A stretch of DNA of 13,109 nucleotides from an uncultured Planctomycetaceae bacterium (GCA_903921605.1 CAIXQV010000320.1:1-13109), one strand, 5' to 3'. Shown: positions 1-7,647, numbered from the stretch's first letter. The notes: generated by a model from the letters alone, not told the origin. A program made the numbers and translations.

Positions 1-146
1 ATTCTGTCTCAAAAAGGTTGCCCCTCGATTGGATTTCAATGCCGGAAATCCCAAGAATGCTTAACGAATCGTGAGCATTGCGACGTACGACACTGCGTTC
101 GATTGATCGTTCCAGGTCTCTCCTATTCTTCAGGCCGCAAAATCTC

Positions 147-974
147 ATGGCGATGTCAGACAGCGAACGGCGAACAGACGCTGTCATTGACGTGCGAGAT
201 CTCGTCAAAAGATTTCCCACGGCGGCCGGCGATGTCTTAGCGGTCAATGGAGTCACCATGCAGGTGAGCACTAGCGAGGTTTATGGACTTCTCGGTGCGA
301 ACGGGGCTGGCAAAACAACCACACTCCGCATGATGCTGGGCTTGCTCAAGCCGACCTCCGGAACTGCTCGCATTGCCGGCTTTGATGTCGCGAAATCTCC
401 CGAAGAGGTCAAACGAAACATGGCGCTGGTCTCGGCCAGTGCGGGGTTGTATCAATGGCTCACGCCGCGAGAATTGATGCACTACTTCGCGGACTTGTAC
501 GATGTTCCGGCTGCTGCTGCTGCTGCTCGAGTGGAGCAACTGGCCGATCTGTTCGAGCTGCGAAAGTTCATGGATCGCCAATGTGCAGGGATGAGTACTG
601 GTCAGCAGCAGCGAGTCAATCTGGCACGATCTCTGATGCATGATCCTCCGGTTGTGCTGATGGACGAACCGACCCGCGGACTTGATATCGTCGGAAGCAA
701 ACGCATCTTTGATTTTACGTCCCATCTGAAGGAGATCGGCAAAGCCGTGATCTTTTGTACTCATCGATTAGATGAAGCTCAGCGCCTGTGCAATCGTTTT
801 GGTCTGATGTTTCGTGGTCGACTCCAGCTTGAAGGAACACTCGATGAACTGCGGAGCGTGACGGGGCGTGAATCTCTGACGGACATGTTTCTCGACCTGA
901 TGGCGCGAGAACAGCAGATCGACCTCGATGCATCAGCGTTAAAGCTTCCTGAAGCCTCTGCCGGAAAGCGATGA
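147..974 (+). CDS. NatA-like ABC transporter ATP-binding protein
   Basis: This is the nucleotide-binding subunit of an ABC-2 type exporter. It would hydrolyse ATP at the inner face of the membrane to power the permease encoded 4 bp downstream. Numbered from the ATG at 147 (275 aa), it shows Walker A GANGAGKT at 50-57, signature STGQQ at 150-154, Walker B VVLMDEP at 169-175 followed by the D-loop TRGLD, and the switch histidine in CTHR at 206. The stretch after Walker A reads SASAGLYQWLT, as in NatA-type sodium exporter ATPases (family knowledge). The frame is open upstream to a TTG at 78, and another ATG lies at 153. I chose 147 because the extra 23 residues are basic and fall outside the ABC domain; no clear Shine-Dalgarno sequence helps decide. 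Residues of the alanine run at about 122-127 are encoded by six GCT codons. Substrate unknown. Confidence 0.9.
   Translation: MAMSDSERRTDAVIDVRDLVKRFPTAAGDVLAVNGVTMQVSTSEVYGLLGANGAGKTTTLRMMLGLLKPTSGTARIAGFDVAKSPEEVKRNMALVSASAGLYQWLTPRELMHYFADLYDVPAAAAAARVEQLADLFELRKFMDRQCAGMSTGQQQRVNLARSLMHDPPVVLMDEPTRGLDIVGSKRIFDFTSHLKEIGKAVIFCTHRLDEAQRLCNRFGLMFRGRLQLEGTLDELRSVTGRESLTDMFLDLMAREQQIDLDASALKLPEASAGKR
510..527 (+). repeat. (GCT)6 trinucleotide run inside the ABC ATPase gene
   Basis: Six consecutive GCT codons encode an alanine run in the helical region between Walker A and the signature motif. It is an in-frame microsatellite, so gain or loss of units would change length without a frameshift. 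No function is implied. Confidence 0.9.
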
Positions 975-978
975 TCGC

Positions 979-3306
979 GTGAAAGAGGAATCAGAAGATT
1001 CTCCAAAGGTGCACTCGCCGTCGGCTTCGATCTCTGCGCCCGCGTCAGGTTTCTCGAACACGCTGCGGAAGATCTCCAGGCTTGCGCGAAAAGAACTTCG
1101 CGAATCCCTGCGCGATCGCAGAACGCTTGCGACGCTCATCGTGATGCCTTTGATCGTTTATCCGTTGCTGGGTTCTGTTGTTCAGAAGTTTGCTGTTTCG
1201 CGAATCGACCTGAATGCTCCAGCGGCCGCAGTCGTTGTTGATCAGACCCTTTCTCCCGGTCTGCAATCGTTGTTTGCGGTTCCGGAGGCTGAGCAGAATG
1301 CTGGCGGAACACCGGTTAAGACAAGCAATGATGACGCGACAAAGTCGGCGGATTCACAGGACTCGGGGAAGAATCAGAAATCCGACGATTCCCAGGCTCG
1401 TCTGGAAGATCTGACAAAGCAACTGTTGGAAGGAAAACTTCCCGACGGTCAGAGCTCGATTGATGGCGTTGAGACCACAATCCGGTTGGAGAAATATATT
1501 CAGTCGCCGGGAACAGATCTTGAGTCGATTGTCCGGGAGGGCATTGCAGACGTCGCCGTTCTGGAAACACTGCCACATCAGGACCCTGTGACTGGTGTTG
1601 TGACGCAGAGTGAGATTCGGATCATTGCCCGTCAGGGCGATGCGTTCAGCACGAAAGCGGCGACTGAGGCGGCTCGCAGGATATCGGCGTTTCGAGATGA
1701 ATACGTTCGCGCGGTGCTGGACCAGACTCGTTTTGGCCGACAAGTCATGCCTGCGATATCGCGAGTTTCACTGCAGTCAACCGGGCCGAAAGAATCACCG
1801 CTCAGCGCGTTTGTGCCATTGATGCTGGTGTTGATGACGATGACTGGTGCCGTCTATCCGGCGATTGATCTGACAGCCGGCGAACGCGAACGTGGAACTC
1901 TGGAGATGCTGATAGCCGCTCCGGTTTCCCGACGAAACTTGCTGACTGGTAAATTCATCGCGGTCTTCACCGTAGCAGTGCTGACAGCCATTATCAATCT
2001 GACGGCCATGATTCTGACTCTGTATGGAACCGGCTTTGATCGAGTCATCCTGGGAGAAGGCGCATCGATCGGGATGTTCCTGCAGGTCCTGTCGCTGCTG
2101 GTTGTCTTCGCTTCATTCTTCTCTGCCGTGCTGTTAAGCATTACCAGCTTCGCTAGAAGTTTCCGTGAAGCGCAGGCGTGGCTGATCCCGCTGATGCTGG
2201 TTTCCTTGGCTCCGGGTATCCTGAGTTTAATGCCGGGTGTGCGTCTGACGATTGGTCTGGCGCTGCTTCCACTGGTGAACATTGTTCTGCTGGGAAAAGA
2301 ACTCTTTCAGGGGATCGCGGCTCCGCATCTGTTCGTCATCACTCTTGTGGCCACTCTGACTTACACAGTGCTGGCGTTACGCTTGGCGGCGAATGTCTTC
2401 GGAAGTGACTCGGTCCTGTTTGCCAACAACAGTGGTGGAGGCAGTCTGAGCAAGCGCCCGGTTGAGTTGACCGACGAGGTGTCGAAATCACAGGGGATTG
2501 GTTATCTGTTGGCCTTGCTTCCCGCATTTATTGTGCTCGCCGGATTGCGTGGTCGCCTGGTTGATCCCCTGAATCTTTCCGGCCAGCTTGCGCTTTCTGG
2601 TCTGATGACTCTGTTGCTTTTCACAATCTTCCCTGTGTTGCTGACGACGTGGAATCGAGTTCGGGCCACATCGGCCTATGCCATTCGCGGCTTTCAACCG
2701 TTGGCGTTAGTAGGAGCAATTCTGCTGGGCGCGACACTGTGGACATTAAGCTACGAGGCACTGCTGTTGGGGAAGGGCACCGCTGCCTGGACCAAATTGT
2801 TGAGCAATCCCAAATTGCAGGAGCTGGCACAGCGGTTGACTCAGGAGACGCCTCTTCTGTTACGACTGCTTACGTTGGCGGTGATTCCTGCAATCTGTGA
2901 AGAGTTGTTCTTTCGCGGGTTTCTGATGAGTGCTCTGCTTGGTCGCTCGGAGCGACGGAAGTCTGCGTTGTTTACCAGCACATTTTTGTTTGCAGCGTTT
3001 CATGTGATTGTTGATCAGTCGCTGACGCTGGAACGATTTCCGGCGACCTTTATGCTGGGGTTCGTACTGGGCTGGATCAGACTTTCCACGGGCAGCATTT
3101 TCCCGGGCATCGTGATGCATGCGGTCAGCAATGGTTTGCTGCTGTCGCTCACGGAGTTGCAGCCGTTGTTGGCTCGTCTGGGCTTGGATCTGGCAGTAAA
3201 GAACGAAACACATCTTCCCGCCTGGTTTCTGGCAATGTCGACGGGCCTATCGCTCATCGGGGCGATGTTGATTTATCACTCGTCGCGAAAAGCGAAGATG
3301 GCTTGA
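979..3306 (+). CDS. NatB-like ABC permease fused to CPBP intramembrane protease
   Basis: This 775-aa membrane protein joins two modules. Residues 1 to about 480 resemble an ABC-2/NatB permease: a first membrane segment near 51-70, a long extracytoplasmic loop (about 71-275) with a low-complexity Asp/Ser/Lys-rich patch at 105-145, then clustered membrane helices with the GERERGTLEML motif (301-311) typical of this family. After a Gly/Ser linker near 483-492, residues from about 500 form a CPBP (CAAX protease/bacteriocin-processing) domain. It has all three metal/catalytic motifs: EELFFR (E641, E642, R646), FAAFH (H675) and HAVSN (H714, N718). The GTG start at 979 lies 4 bp after the stop of the ATPase gene, so the two are almost certainly one operon and one transporter. 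As family knowledge, this fusion is recognised in planctomycetes; its substrate and the protease target are unknown. The intact motifs suggest the protease is active (inference). Confidence 0.9.
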   Translation: MKEESEDSPKVHSPSASISAPASGFSNTLRKISRLARKELRESLRDRRTLATLIVMPLIVYPLLGSVVQKFAVSRIDLNAPAAAVVVDQTLSPGLQSLFAVPEAEQNAGGTPVKTSNDDATKSADSQDSGKNQKSDDSQARLEDLTKQLLEGKLPDGQSSIDGVETTIRLEKYIQSPGTDLESIVREGIADVAVLETLPHQDPVTGVVTQSEIRIIARQGDAFSTKAATEAARRISAFRDEYVRAVLDQTRFGRQVMPAISRVSLQSTGPKESPLSAFVPLMLVLMTMTGAVYPAIDLTAGERERGTLEMLIAAPVSRRNLLTGKFIAVFTVAVLTAIINLTAMILTLYGTGFDRVILGEGASIGMFLQVLSLLVVFASFFSAVLLSITSFARSFREAQAWLIPLMLVSLAPGILSLMPGVRLTIGLALLPLVNIVLLGKELFQGIAAPHLFVITLVATLTYTVLALRLAANVFGSDSVLFANNSGGGSLSKRPVELTDEVSKSQGIGYLLALLPAFIVLAGLRGRLVDPLNLSGQLALSGLMTLLLFTIFPVLLTTWNRVRATSAYAIRGFQPLALVGAILLGATLWTLSYEALLLGKGTAAWTKLLSNPKLQELAQRLTQETPLLLRLLTLAVIPAICEELFFRGFLMSALLGRSERRKSALFTSTFLFAAFHVIVDQSLTLERFPATFMLGFVLGWIRLSTGSIFPGIVMHAVSNGLLLSLTELQPLLARLGLDLAVKNETHLPAWFLAMSTGLSLIGAMLIYHSSRKAKMA

Positions 3307-3330
3307 GGTCTATCTGGTCGTGTGAACAAT

Positions 3331-3398
3331 TCGTTTAACGGCAAGCCGCAGGCGTCGCTGCTCATTGTCGCCTCCGCCTTCGGCTCGCCGTTAAACGA
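3331..3398. repeat. Imperfect inverted repeat, 24-bp arms
   Basis: The left arm (3331-3354) and the reverse complement of the right arm (3375-3398) agree at 22 of 24 positions, and the outer 12 bp (TCGTTTAACGGC) are perfect. The loop is 20 nt. The element sits 25 bp after the permease stop. As RNA it would form a strong hairpin, so it may act as a terminator or transcript-stabilising element, although no T-run follows. Alternatively it is a copy of a dispersed REP-like intergenic palindrome. I cannot test copy number from one window. Confidence 0.75.
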
Positions 3399-3512
3399 CA
3401 ACACTCAACACATGGATGAGTCCACCGGCTGCTGGACTTGGCCCAGCTTGTAAATCATCGCGAATCATCTTTCGGATCGTTCGCATTCGCTCAACGAGAA
3501 GGAAACAGTACC

Positions 3513-4241
3513 ATGAAGAATCCGATCCGTAAGTCGAATACGCGTGGAGAAGATTCCGGATCTCTGCTTAGCGACGAGCAAAATGAATGGCTCATGCGGC
3601 AGTTGACTCGAGAGCGAAAGCGGCGATGTCGAATTGTGCTGACCGGTGGTCCGGGCGGAGGCAAGACAACGGCGGCCGATCTGTTTCGACGAGAGATTGG
3701 CGACAAAGTCGTCATTGTTCCAGAGTCCGCCACGTTGCTGTTTTCCGGTGGGTTTCCTCGCAGCACGCAGCCTCTAGCGGCCGCAGCGGCGCAGCAGGCG
3801 ATTTACCATGTGCAGCGTCAATTGGAGGATGTCCAGTCGTTTCTTTATCCGGATCGGATTCTGTTATGCGATCGTGGTACAGTGGATGGTGCAGCATATT
3901 GTCCGGAACCGCCGGAGGAATTTTTCGCATCCCTGAGTACCACGTTTGAAGCAGAACTGGCTCGCTATGACGGCGTCATCTTCTTCGAAAGCGCGGCGGT
4001 GGGCGGGTTGACGATCGAAGGTGGAAATCCGATCCGCAACGAATCTCTCGAGCAGGCGATAGAGGTCGACCGCCGCCTGCGAGAACTCTGGATTCATCAC
4101 CCGAGGTTCATTCTCGTCCGGCACGATGCTTCCTTCTTCAAGAAGATTGCGCTTGGTCTTGCCGAACTGGACAACATGGTGAATGAGCACTCAAAAGATC
4201 GGGCCAAATCGCAAAAGTCTGCGTCTAAGAAGAAACGTTGA
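3513..4241 (+). CDS. AAA_28-type P-loop ATPase/kinase-like protein
   Basis: Predicted cytosolic 242-aa nucleotide-binding protein of the AAA_28 / NadR-kinase-like group. Seen directly: Walker A GGPGGGKTT at 45-53, a VPESATLLFSGGFPR segment near 69-83, and a Walker-B-like strand ending in LLCDRGTVDGAAY at 117-129. A later NPIRNESLEQA segment (172-182) contributes conserved polar residues. These resemble small-molecule kinases and stand-alone AAA_28 ATPases, but the substrate is not known. The frame opens at a TTG at 3438. I chose the ATG at 3513 because AAGGA (3499-3503) sits 9 nt before it and the upstream residues have no domain character. The C-terminus is very Lys/Ser rich. The gene ends 7 bp from the convergent mqnD stop. 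It has its own upstream gap and no evident partner. Confidence 0.82.
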   Translation: MKNPIRKSNTRGEDSGSLLSDEQNEWLMRQLTRERKRRCRIVLTGGPGGGKTTAADLFRREIGDKVVIVPESATLLFSGGFPRSTQPLAAAAAQQAIYHVQRQLEDVQSFLYPDRILLCDRGTVDGAAYCPEPPEEFFASLSTTFEAELARYDGVIFFESAAVGGLTIEGGNPIRNESLEQAIEVDRRLRELWIHHPRFILVRHDASFFKKIALGLAELDNMVNEHSKDRAKSQKSASKKKR

Positions 4242-4248
4242 GAGCGTT

Positions 4249-5094
4249 CTACAACGATCCTGCGAAGATCTGCAGAGCAGGGCTGTTGTTTGGGATAAGG
4301 CCGATGGCCTGAGCTCTTCGTGAGAGCTCATTCAACGCGTTCTCTCCGACGGCGCCCAGCTCAACCGTCCAGTCGTTGACGTAAAGATCGACATGCTTCA
4401 TCAGGACGTCATCGTCGAACTCCTGAGCATACTTTCGCATCGTCCGCAGCGCCACGCCGGGATTTGCGAGAGCCAGTTTCAGAGAATCGTGAATGACGGC
4501 CTGAACTGTGGCGATAGTGTCTGCACCAAGACGGCGTCGAGCGACGATGCCTCCAAGGGGCAGGGGGCAGGAGGTTTCTTTTTCCCAGCGAGTGCCCAGA
4601 TCTTCCACGAGGCCGAGCCCTTCGTTTTGCCATGTGAAGCGGCCTTCGTGAATGCAAACTCCGAAGTCCGCCTTTTTGTTTTTCAGGTCCGGCATGATCT
4701 CAGAAAATACCACGTGTCGGATCTGTGTTGTTGCCGGGTAGAACAACTGAAACAGCAGCGACGCCGTCGTATCTTTTCCCGGGCACAGAGTGACCTGACT
4801 GGAATTGTTTGGCTGATCACCATCGTGAGCCGACAGCAGCAGCGGGCCCACACCAAATCCCAGAGCAGATCCAGACGGCAGCACGACCGTCTCCTTGGCC
4901 AACATCAGAGCCGCATGAAAGCTGGTTTTAGCGACATCAAATTCGCCCGCAAACAGCCGATCATTGAGCTGCTGGATATCAATGAGTTCAACTTCAAAGT
5001 TGAGATCTCGCCAATCCACGCTGCGGGTCAGCAGGCCATGGAACGCAAATGTGTCGTTTGGGCACGTTGAGATGCCCAGATGAATTGTCGTCAT
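4249..5094 (-). CDS. mqnD: 1,4-dihydroxy-6-naphthoate synthase (MqnD)
   Basis: This enzyme of the futalosine route to menaquinone converts cyclic dehypoxanthinyl futalosine into 1,4-dihydroxy-6-naphthoate in the cytosol (family knowledge). The 281-aa protein has the usual length and the periplasmic-binding-protein-like fold of MqnA/MqnD. It shows STCPNDTFAFHG at 9-20, the substrate-pocket stretch PSGSALGFGVGPLL at 73-86, and FGVCIHEGRFTW at 144-155. H149 in that last motif is probably the conserved catalytic base of the family. The CPND..F start motif favours MqnD over MqnA. Its ATG overlaps the mqnB stop in an ATGA tetranucleotide (5091-5094), and no separate Shine-Dalgarno is visible, so translation is probably coupled to mqnB. 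It converges on the AAA_28 gene. Confidence 0.93.
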   Translation of the reverse strand: MTTIHLGISTCPNDTFAFHGLLTRSVDWRDLNFEVELIDIQQLNDRLFAGEFDVAKTSFHAALMLAKETVVLPSGSALGFGVGPLLLSAHDGDQPNNSSQVTLCPGKDTTASLLFQLFYPATTQIRHVVFSEIMPDLKNKKADFGVCIHEGRFTWQNEGLGLVEDLGTRWEKETSCPLPLGGIVARRRLGADTIATVQAVIHDSLKLALANPGVALRTMRKYAQEFDDDVLMKHVDLYVNDWTVELGAVGENALNELSRRAQAIGLIPNNSPALQIFAGSL

Positions 5095-5792
5095 AAAAGA
5101 TTATCCGGTGTGAACCACGTTGAGACCGCTTTGAGGGCCGCATCAACATCCCAGTGAGCTTTGTTACGATCGCCAGCCAGATTCGAGATGCCTCGAATCA
5201 CGGTCAGAGGAACATTCGCCATACGGCACGCCATGGCTACCGAATAGGCTTCCATGTCCTCCGCAGCGGCCTGTGGAAACTTTTTGAGTCGATCGGCAAC
5301 GTCTGTCGAATTCGCCGACGCCGCACAAACGGTCAGCAGCAGAGGTTGGTCGATAGAGTTGTCGGAAGCGTCTCCGGAGTCTGCTGTTGAATCGCTGCGC
5401 CATGGTTGAAACGATGCCGGACCGCTGTGCAACTGAAGAATATCCTGCGATCCCGGAGTTGTCGTTGCTTCGTTCCAACGAGTCCAGCCGAGTTCACTCG
5501 CCGTTTGAAATTCTGAACCGGCACCCGCCCCGATTCCGTAACAGGCGACCCGAGAAAAACTGGCGGCTGTTCCGATTGAGAATCGCGGACCGATCGCTCC
5601 TGCTATCCCCGCCAGTATGACCTTTGTCGGGTTATGTCGAGTCAGCAACTGAGTTGTCTTGATCCCTGAGACGATCGGCCCAAAACCACAGGTTGCGATG
5701 ATGCAGTTTGCTGAACTTTCAGCCTCGGCAATTAAAGGCTGCAGTTTTCGTAGTTCAAACTCAGTTGGCACCAGCACTAACACCCGGGTCAT
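5091..5792 (-). CDS. mqnB: Futalosine hydrolase (MqnB)
   Basis: This nucleosidase splits futalosine (or its aminodeoxy precursor) to release the purine base in menaquinone synthesis (family knowledge). Counted from the ATG at 5792 (233 aa), it has the purine nucleoside phosphorylase/hydrolase fold signatures: VLVLVPTEFEL at 4-14, VILAGIAGAIG at 58-68, AAEDMEAYSVA at 176-186 with the substrate-ribose-binding Met-Glu pair, and GISNLAGDRNKAHWD at 201-215 with the catalytic-type Asp. An Asp/Ser-rich insertion at about 126-150 separates the two halves and is probably a surface loop. The frame also opens at a GTG at 5831, giving 13 more residues. I prefer the ATG because family members start right at this strand. 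First gene of a two-gene unit with mqnD. Confidence 0.9.
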   Translation of the reverse strand: MTRVLVLVPTEFELRKLQPLIAEAESSANCIIATCGFGPIVSGIKTTQLLTRHNPTKVILAGIAGAIGPRFSIGTAASFSRVACYGIGAGAGSEFQTASELGWTRWNEATTTPGSQDILQLHSGPASFQPWRSDSTADSGDASDNSIDQPLLLTVCAASANSTDVADRLKKFPQAAAEDMEAYSVAMACRMANVPLTVIRGISNLAGDRNKAHWDVDAALKAVSTWFTPDNLL

Positions 5793-5891
5793 CAGAATTC
5801 TCGGCAGAGGCAGAAAGTCGATCGGCTGCACATCTTAGCAACAGGGCGATAACTGTCCTCTGTTAGTAAACCATAATACTCCTTCTCAAAT

Positions 5892-5907
5892 TGTGATTTT
5901 CATCACT
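5892..5907. promoter_or_regulatory. CRP/FNR-family-like operator
   Basis: The sequence TGTGA, six bases, TCACT matches nine of ten positions of the Escherichia coli CRP half-sites (TGTGA-N6-TCACA). It lies about 100 bp upstream of the chosen mqnB ATG, and just upstream of a TATTAT on the minus strand that could be a -10. A Crp/Fnr-type regulator acting on the divergent promoters is plausible. It is a short motif, so chance occurrence is possible. Confidence 0.35.
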
Positions 5908-6129
5908 CGGACACGTCACGCATCTCCATGCGCGGGACCGAGTAAACAGCCTGTAAGCAAGGTTGCGGAGTCCCATTTTCGTCCATCAAGGGATTGTCAA
6001 ATTCCTGAGGCATCCTGTTCCAGTGAGCACGTGATTCGTTTTGACATAGTTTGGGCTCTGCGAAAGAAATGCTTGTAGTTCTACCTTTCGTTTGTTCGGA
6101 CGCGAGGTGGTGAGATCTACGAATCGGCT

Positions 6130-6135
6130 GGATAA
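6130..6135 (+). promoter_or_regulatory. Possible -10 element for the oxidoreductase gene
   Basis: GATAAT matches five of six positions of the sigma-70 -10 consensus and lies about 90 bp before the ATG at 6226. No good -35 is found at 16-18 bp upstream, so support is weak. A TTGACA at 6041 is too far away to be its partner. Confidence 0.25.
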
Positions 6136-6137
6136 TT

Positions 6138-6160
6138 TACAGTTGGGAAAGGTTCAACTG
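6138..6160. promoter_or_regulatory. Perfect dyad overlapping the putative transcription start
   Basis: ACAGTTG (6138-6144) and CAACTGT (6154-6160) are perfect inverted copies separated by 9 bp. The dyad begins 2 bp after the possible -10 element, where RNA polymerase would start. This is a typical place for a repressor operator; as RNA it would be a hairpin at the very 5' end of the transcript. No regulator is identifiable in the window. Confidence 0.4.
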
Positions 6161-6225
6161 TTACAGGCCTGCCACTACGATTCATCTTGAACCGTCCTCC
6201 CACCTCTTCAAGAAGGCCGACCGTA

Positions 6226-7647
6226 ATGTCCCACCGCGTCTCTCGTCGACGATTTTCTCAAACTGCAATGGCAGGACTTGGGCTGCCCATGATTTTGCCG
6301 TCGGGGTTACTGGCTGGCCAGTCGCCAAACGAAAAACTGTCGTTTGCGTGCATTGGGATGGGTGGGCAGATGCGAGGTTACCTGGTCCCGGAACTCAACA
6401 AGCTGGATCAGACCATCGTTGCCATTTGCGATGTCGACCAGCGACAGCTCAACAGCGCGTTGCAGGTGAACGAACTGAAACAGGCTCGGCCGTATCGTGA
6501 TTATCGTGAACTGCTCGACAAAGAATCGGGCGTCGATGCCGTCATCATCGGAACTCCCGATCACTGGCATGTGCCCATCTGCGAAGCTGCGCTGAAGGCT
6601 GGCAAACATGTCTACTGCGAAAAGCCGCTGGCTCATTCAGTGGCCGAATGTCGAGCTCTGGAGAAGCTGGCGCTGAGCCATCCGACGTTGGCGACTCAAA
6701 CTGGAAATCAGGGATGTTCGACGGAAGGATTTCGTCGCAGCTTCGAAGTCATTCAGTCCGGACTCCTGGGCAACATCACCGAAGTGCATGTCTGGCATCC
6801 GGCGCACGGCTGGCCCAATGGAGTTGATCGGCCGACGACAAGCGATCCAATTCCGGAGGGACTCGACTGGAACTTCTGGCTCGGCACCGCACCGGCACGG
6901 CCTTACAACAATGAGATCTATCATCCGGGCAAGTGGCGAGGCTGGTACGACTTCGGCGGCGGCTCACTGGCTGACTTTTGCTGCCACGGGTTTCAGCTCG
7001 CCTATCGTGCTCTGGAATTGGATGCACCGACGCGGATCGACGCGACTGGCAACGACCTGGGGCACGAGTCCTTCCCGACTCGTTGCACTGTGACGTTTGA
7101 ATTTGCGGCAAAGGGCAACCGGGGCCCAGTGAAGCTCATCTTCTATTCCGGCGAGAACAATCATCCTCCGAACGAAGTGACTCAAGGGCCTGTGGATACG
7201 ACGGGATGCCTGATCGTCGGCAGCGAAGGAACCTTGTCAGCGGGACTCTGGAACACTGACTGCAATGTTCGACTCAAAGGGTCAAATGAATTTCGCGGGG
7301 CCGATCAGCCGGAAGTGGCAAAGATCCCAAAGACACAACCGCGTATCGACACGGAAACTCTGAAATGGGATCCGGCCAAGGCCGCCAAAGGTCAGCGGCC
7401 GCGATGGAGCAAAGTGAATAACTCACACATGTTCGAATGGGTGCTGGCCTGTGCTGGCGATGCGAAAACCTATTCGCCGTTTGAGATCGGTGCCAGAGTC
7501 ACGGAGATCGGCATGCTGGGAGTTCTCGCGTTACGCCTGCAGAAACCGATTCTGTGGGATGCTGAAAACCGTCAAGCCACCGGACTGCCTGAAGCCGATG
7601 CGATCATCGATCCAACACCTTCGACGAATGCATATTCGCCACGGTGA
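6226..7647 (+). CDS. Tat-exported Gfo/Idh/MocA family oxidoreductase
   Basis: A predicted NAD(P)-dependent sugar or polyol oxidoreductase carried to the periplasm by the Tat pathway with its cofactor bound (family knowledge). The 473-aa protein starts with a twin-arginine signal, SRRRFSQ at 6-12, then a hydrophobic stretch to about residue 30. The Rossmann region follows with GMGGQMRG (44-51), an acidic strand end AICDVD (66-71), GTPDHWH (109-115) and the family's CEKPLA (131-136). The C-terminal half has WYDFGGGSLADFCCH (240-254), typical of planctomycete and Bacteroidetes secreted members. The frame opens at a TTG at 6187, but the ATG at 6226 is supported by AGAAGG (6211-6216), 9 nt upstream, and by the Tat motif position. 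The same-strand haem protein begins 114 bp downstream and may be its electron acceptor (inference). Substrate unknown. Confidence 0.92.
   Translation: MSHRVSRRRFSQTAMAGLGLPMILPSGLLAGQSPNEKLSFACIGMGGQMRGYLVPELNKLDQTIVAICDVDQRQLNSALQVNELKQARPYRDYRELLDKESGVDAVIIGTPDHWHVPICEAALKAGKHVYCEKPLAHSVAECRALEKLALSHPTLATQTGNQGCSTEGFRRSFEVIQSGLLGNITEVHVWHPAHGWPNGVDRPTTSDPIPEGLDWNFWLGTAPARPYNNEIYHPGKWRGWYDFGGGSLADFCCHGFQLAYRALELDAPTRIDATGNDLGHESFPTRCTVTFEFAAKGNRGPVKLIFYSGENNHPPNEVTQGPVDTTGCLIVGSEGTLSAGLWNTDCNVRLKGSNEFRGADQPEVAKIPKTQPRIDTETLKWDPAKAAKGQRPRWSKVNNSHMFEWVLACAGDAKTYSPFEIGARVTEIGMLGVLALRLQKPILWDAENRQATGLPEADAIIDPTPSTNAYSPR

Larger units (their letters stand above)
5793..6225. other. Divergent intergenic region, mqnB / Tat oxidoreductase
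   Basis: About 430 bp between two divergent genes with no convincing coding sequence. It contains a CRP-like palindrome (5892-5907) on the mqnB side, and a possible -10 element plus a perfect 7-bp dyad (6130-6160) on the oxidoreductase side. The only ORF of note, 5893-6078 on the plus strand, has no domain-like sequence and is probably chance. No tRNA or obvious structured RNA is seen. Confidence 0.6.

Noticed and set aside
1..146. Possible upstream gene or promoter at the left edge
   Set aside because: No coding signal, clear promoter or repeat could be supported in these bases, apart from the TTG-opened extension of the ATPase frame at 78.
237..764. Minus-strand ORF (175 codons) opposite the ABC ATPase
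   Set aside because: It lies inside a gene with all ABC motifs on the other strand, and its serine run is only the antisense of the GCT repeat.
4393..5070. Long plus-strand ORF (225 codons) opposite mqnD
   Set aside because: It mirrors the mqnD frame, has no domain-like sequence, and the minus strand encodes a clearly recognisable enzyme.
6041..6046. TTGACA, a perfect -35 hexamer
   Set aside because: No acceptable -10 hexamer lies 16-18 bp downstream, so it is not called as a promoter.
5893..6078. 61-codon ORF in the divergent intergenic region
   Set aside because: Composition is not protein-like, there is no ribosome binding site, and it overlaps probable regulatory sites.
6151..6180. GGTTCAA resembling a tRNA T-arm
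   Set aside because: No matching acceptor, D or anticodon stems could be built around it; the bases belong to the dyad.
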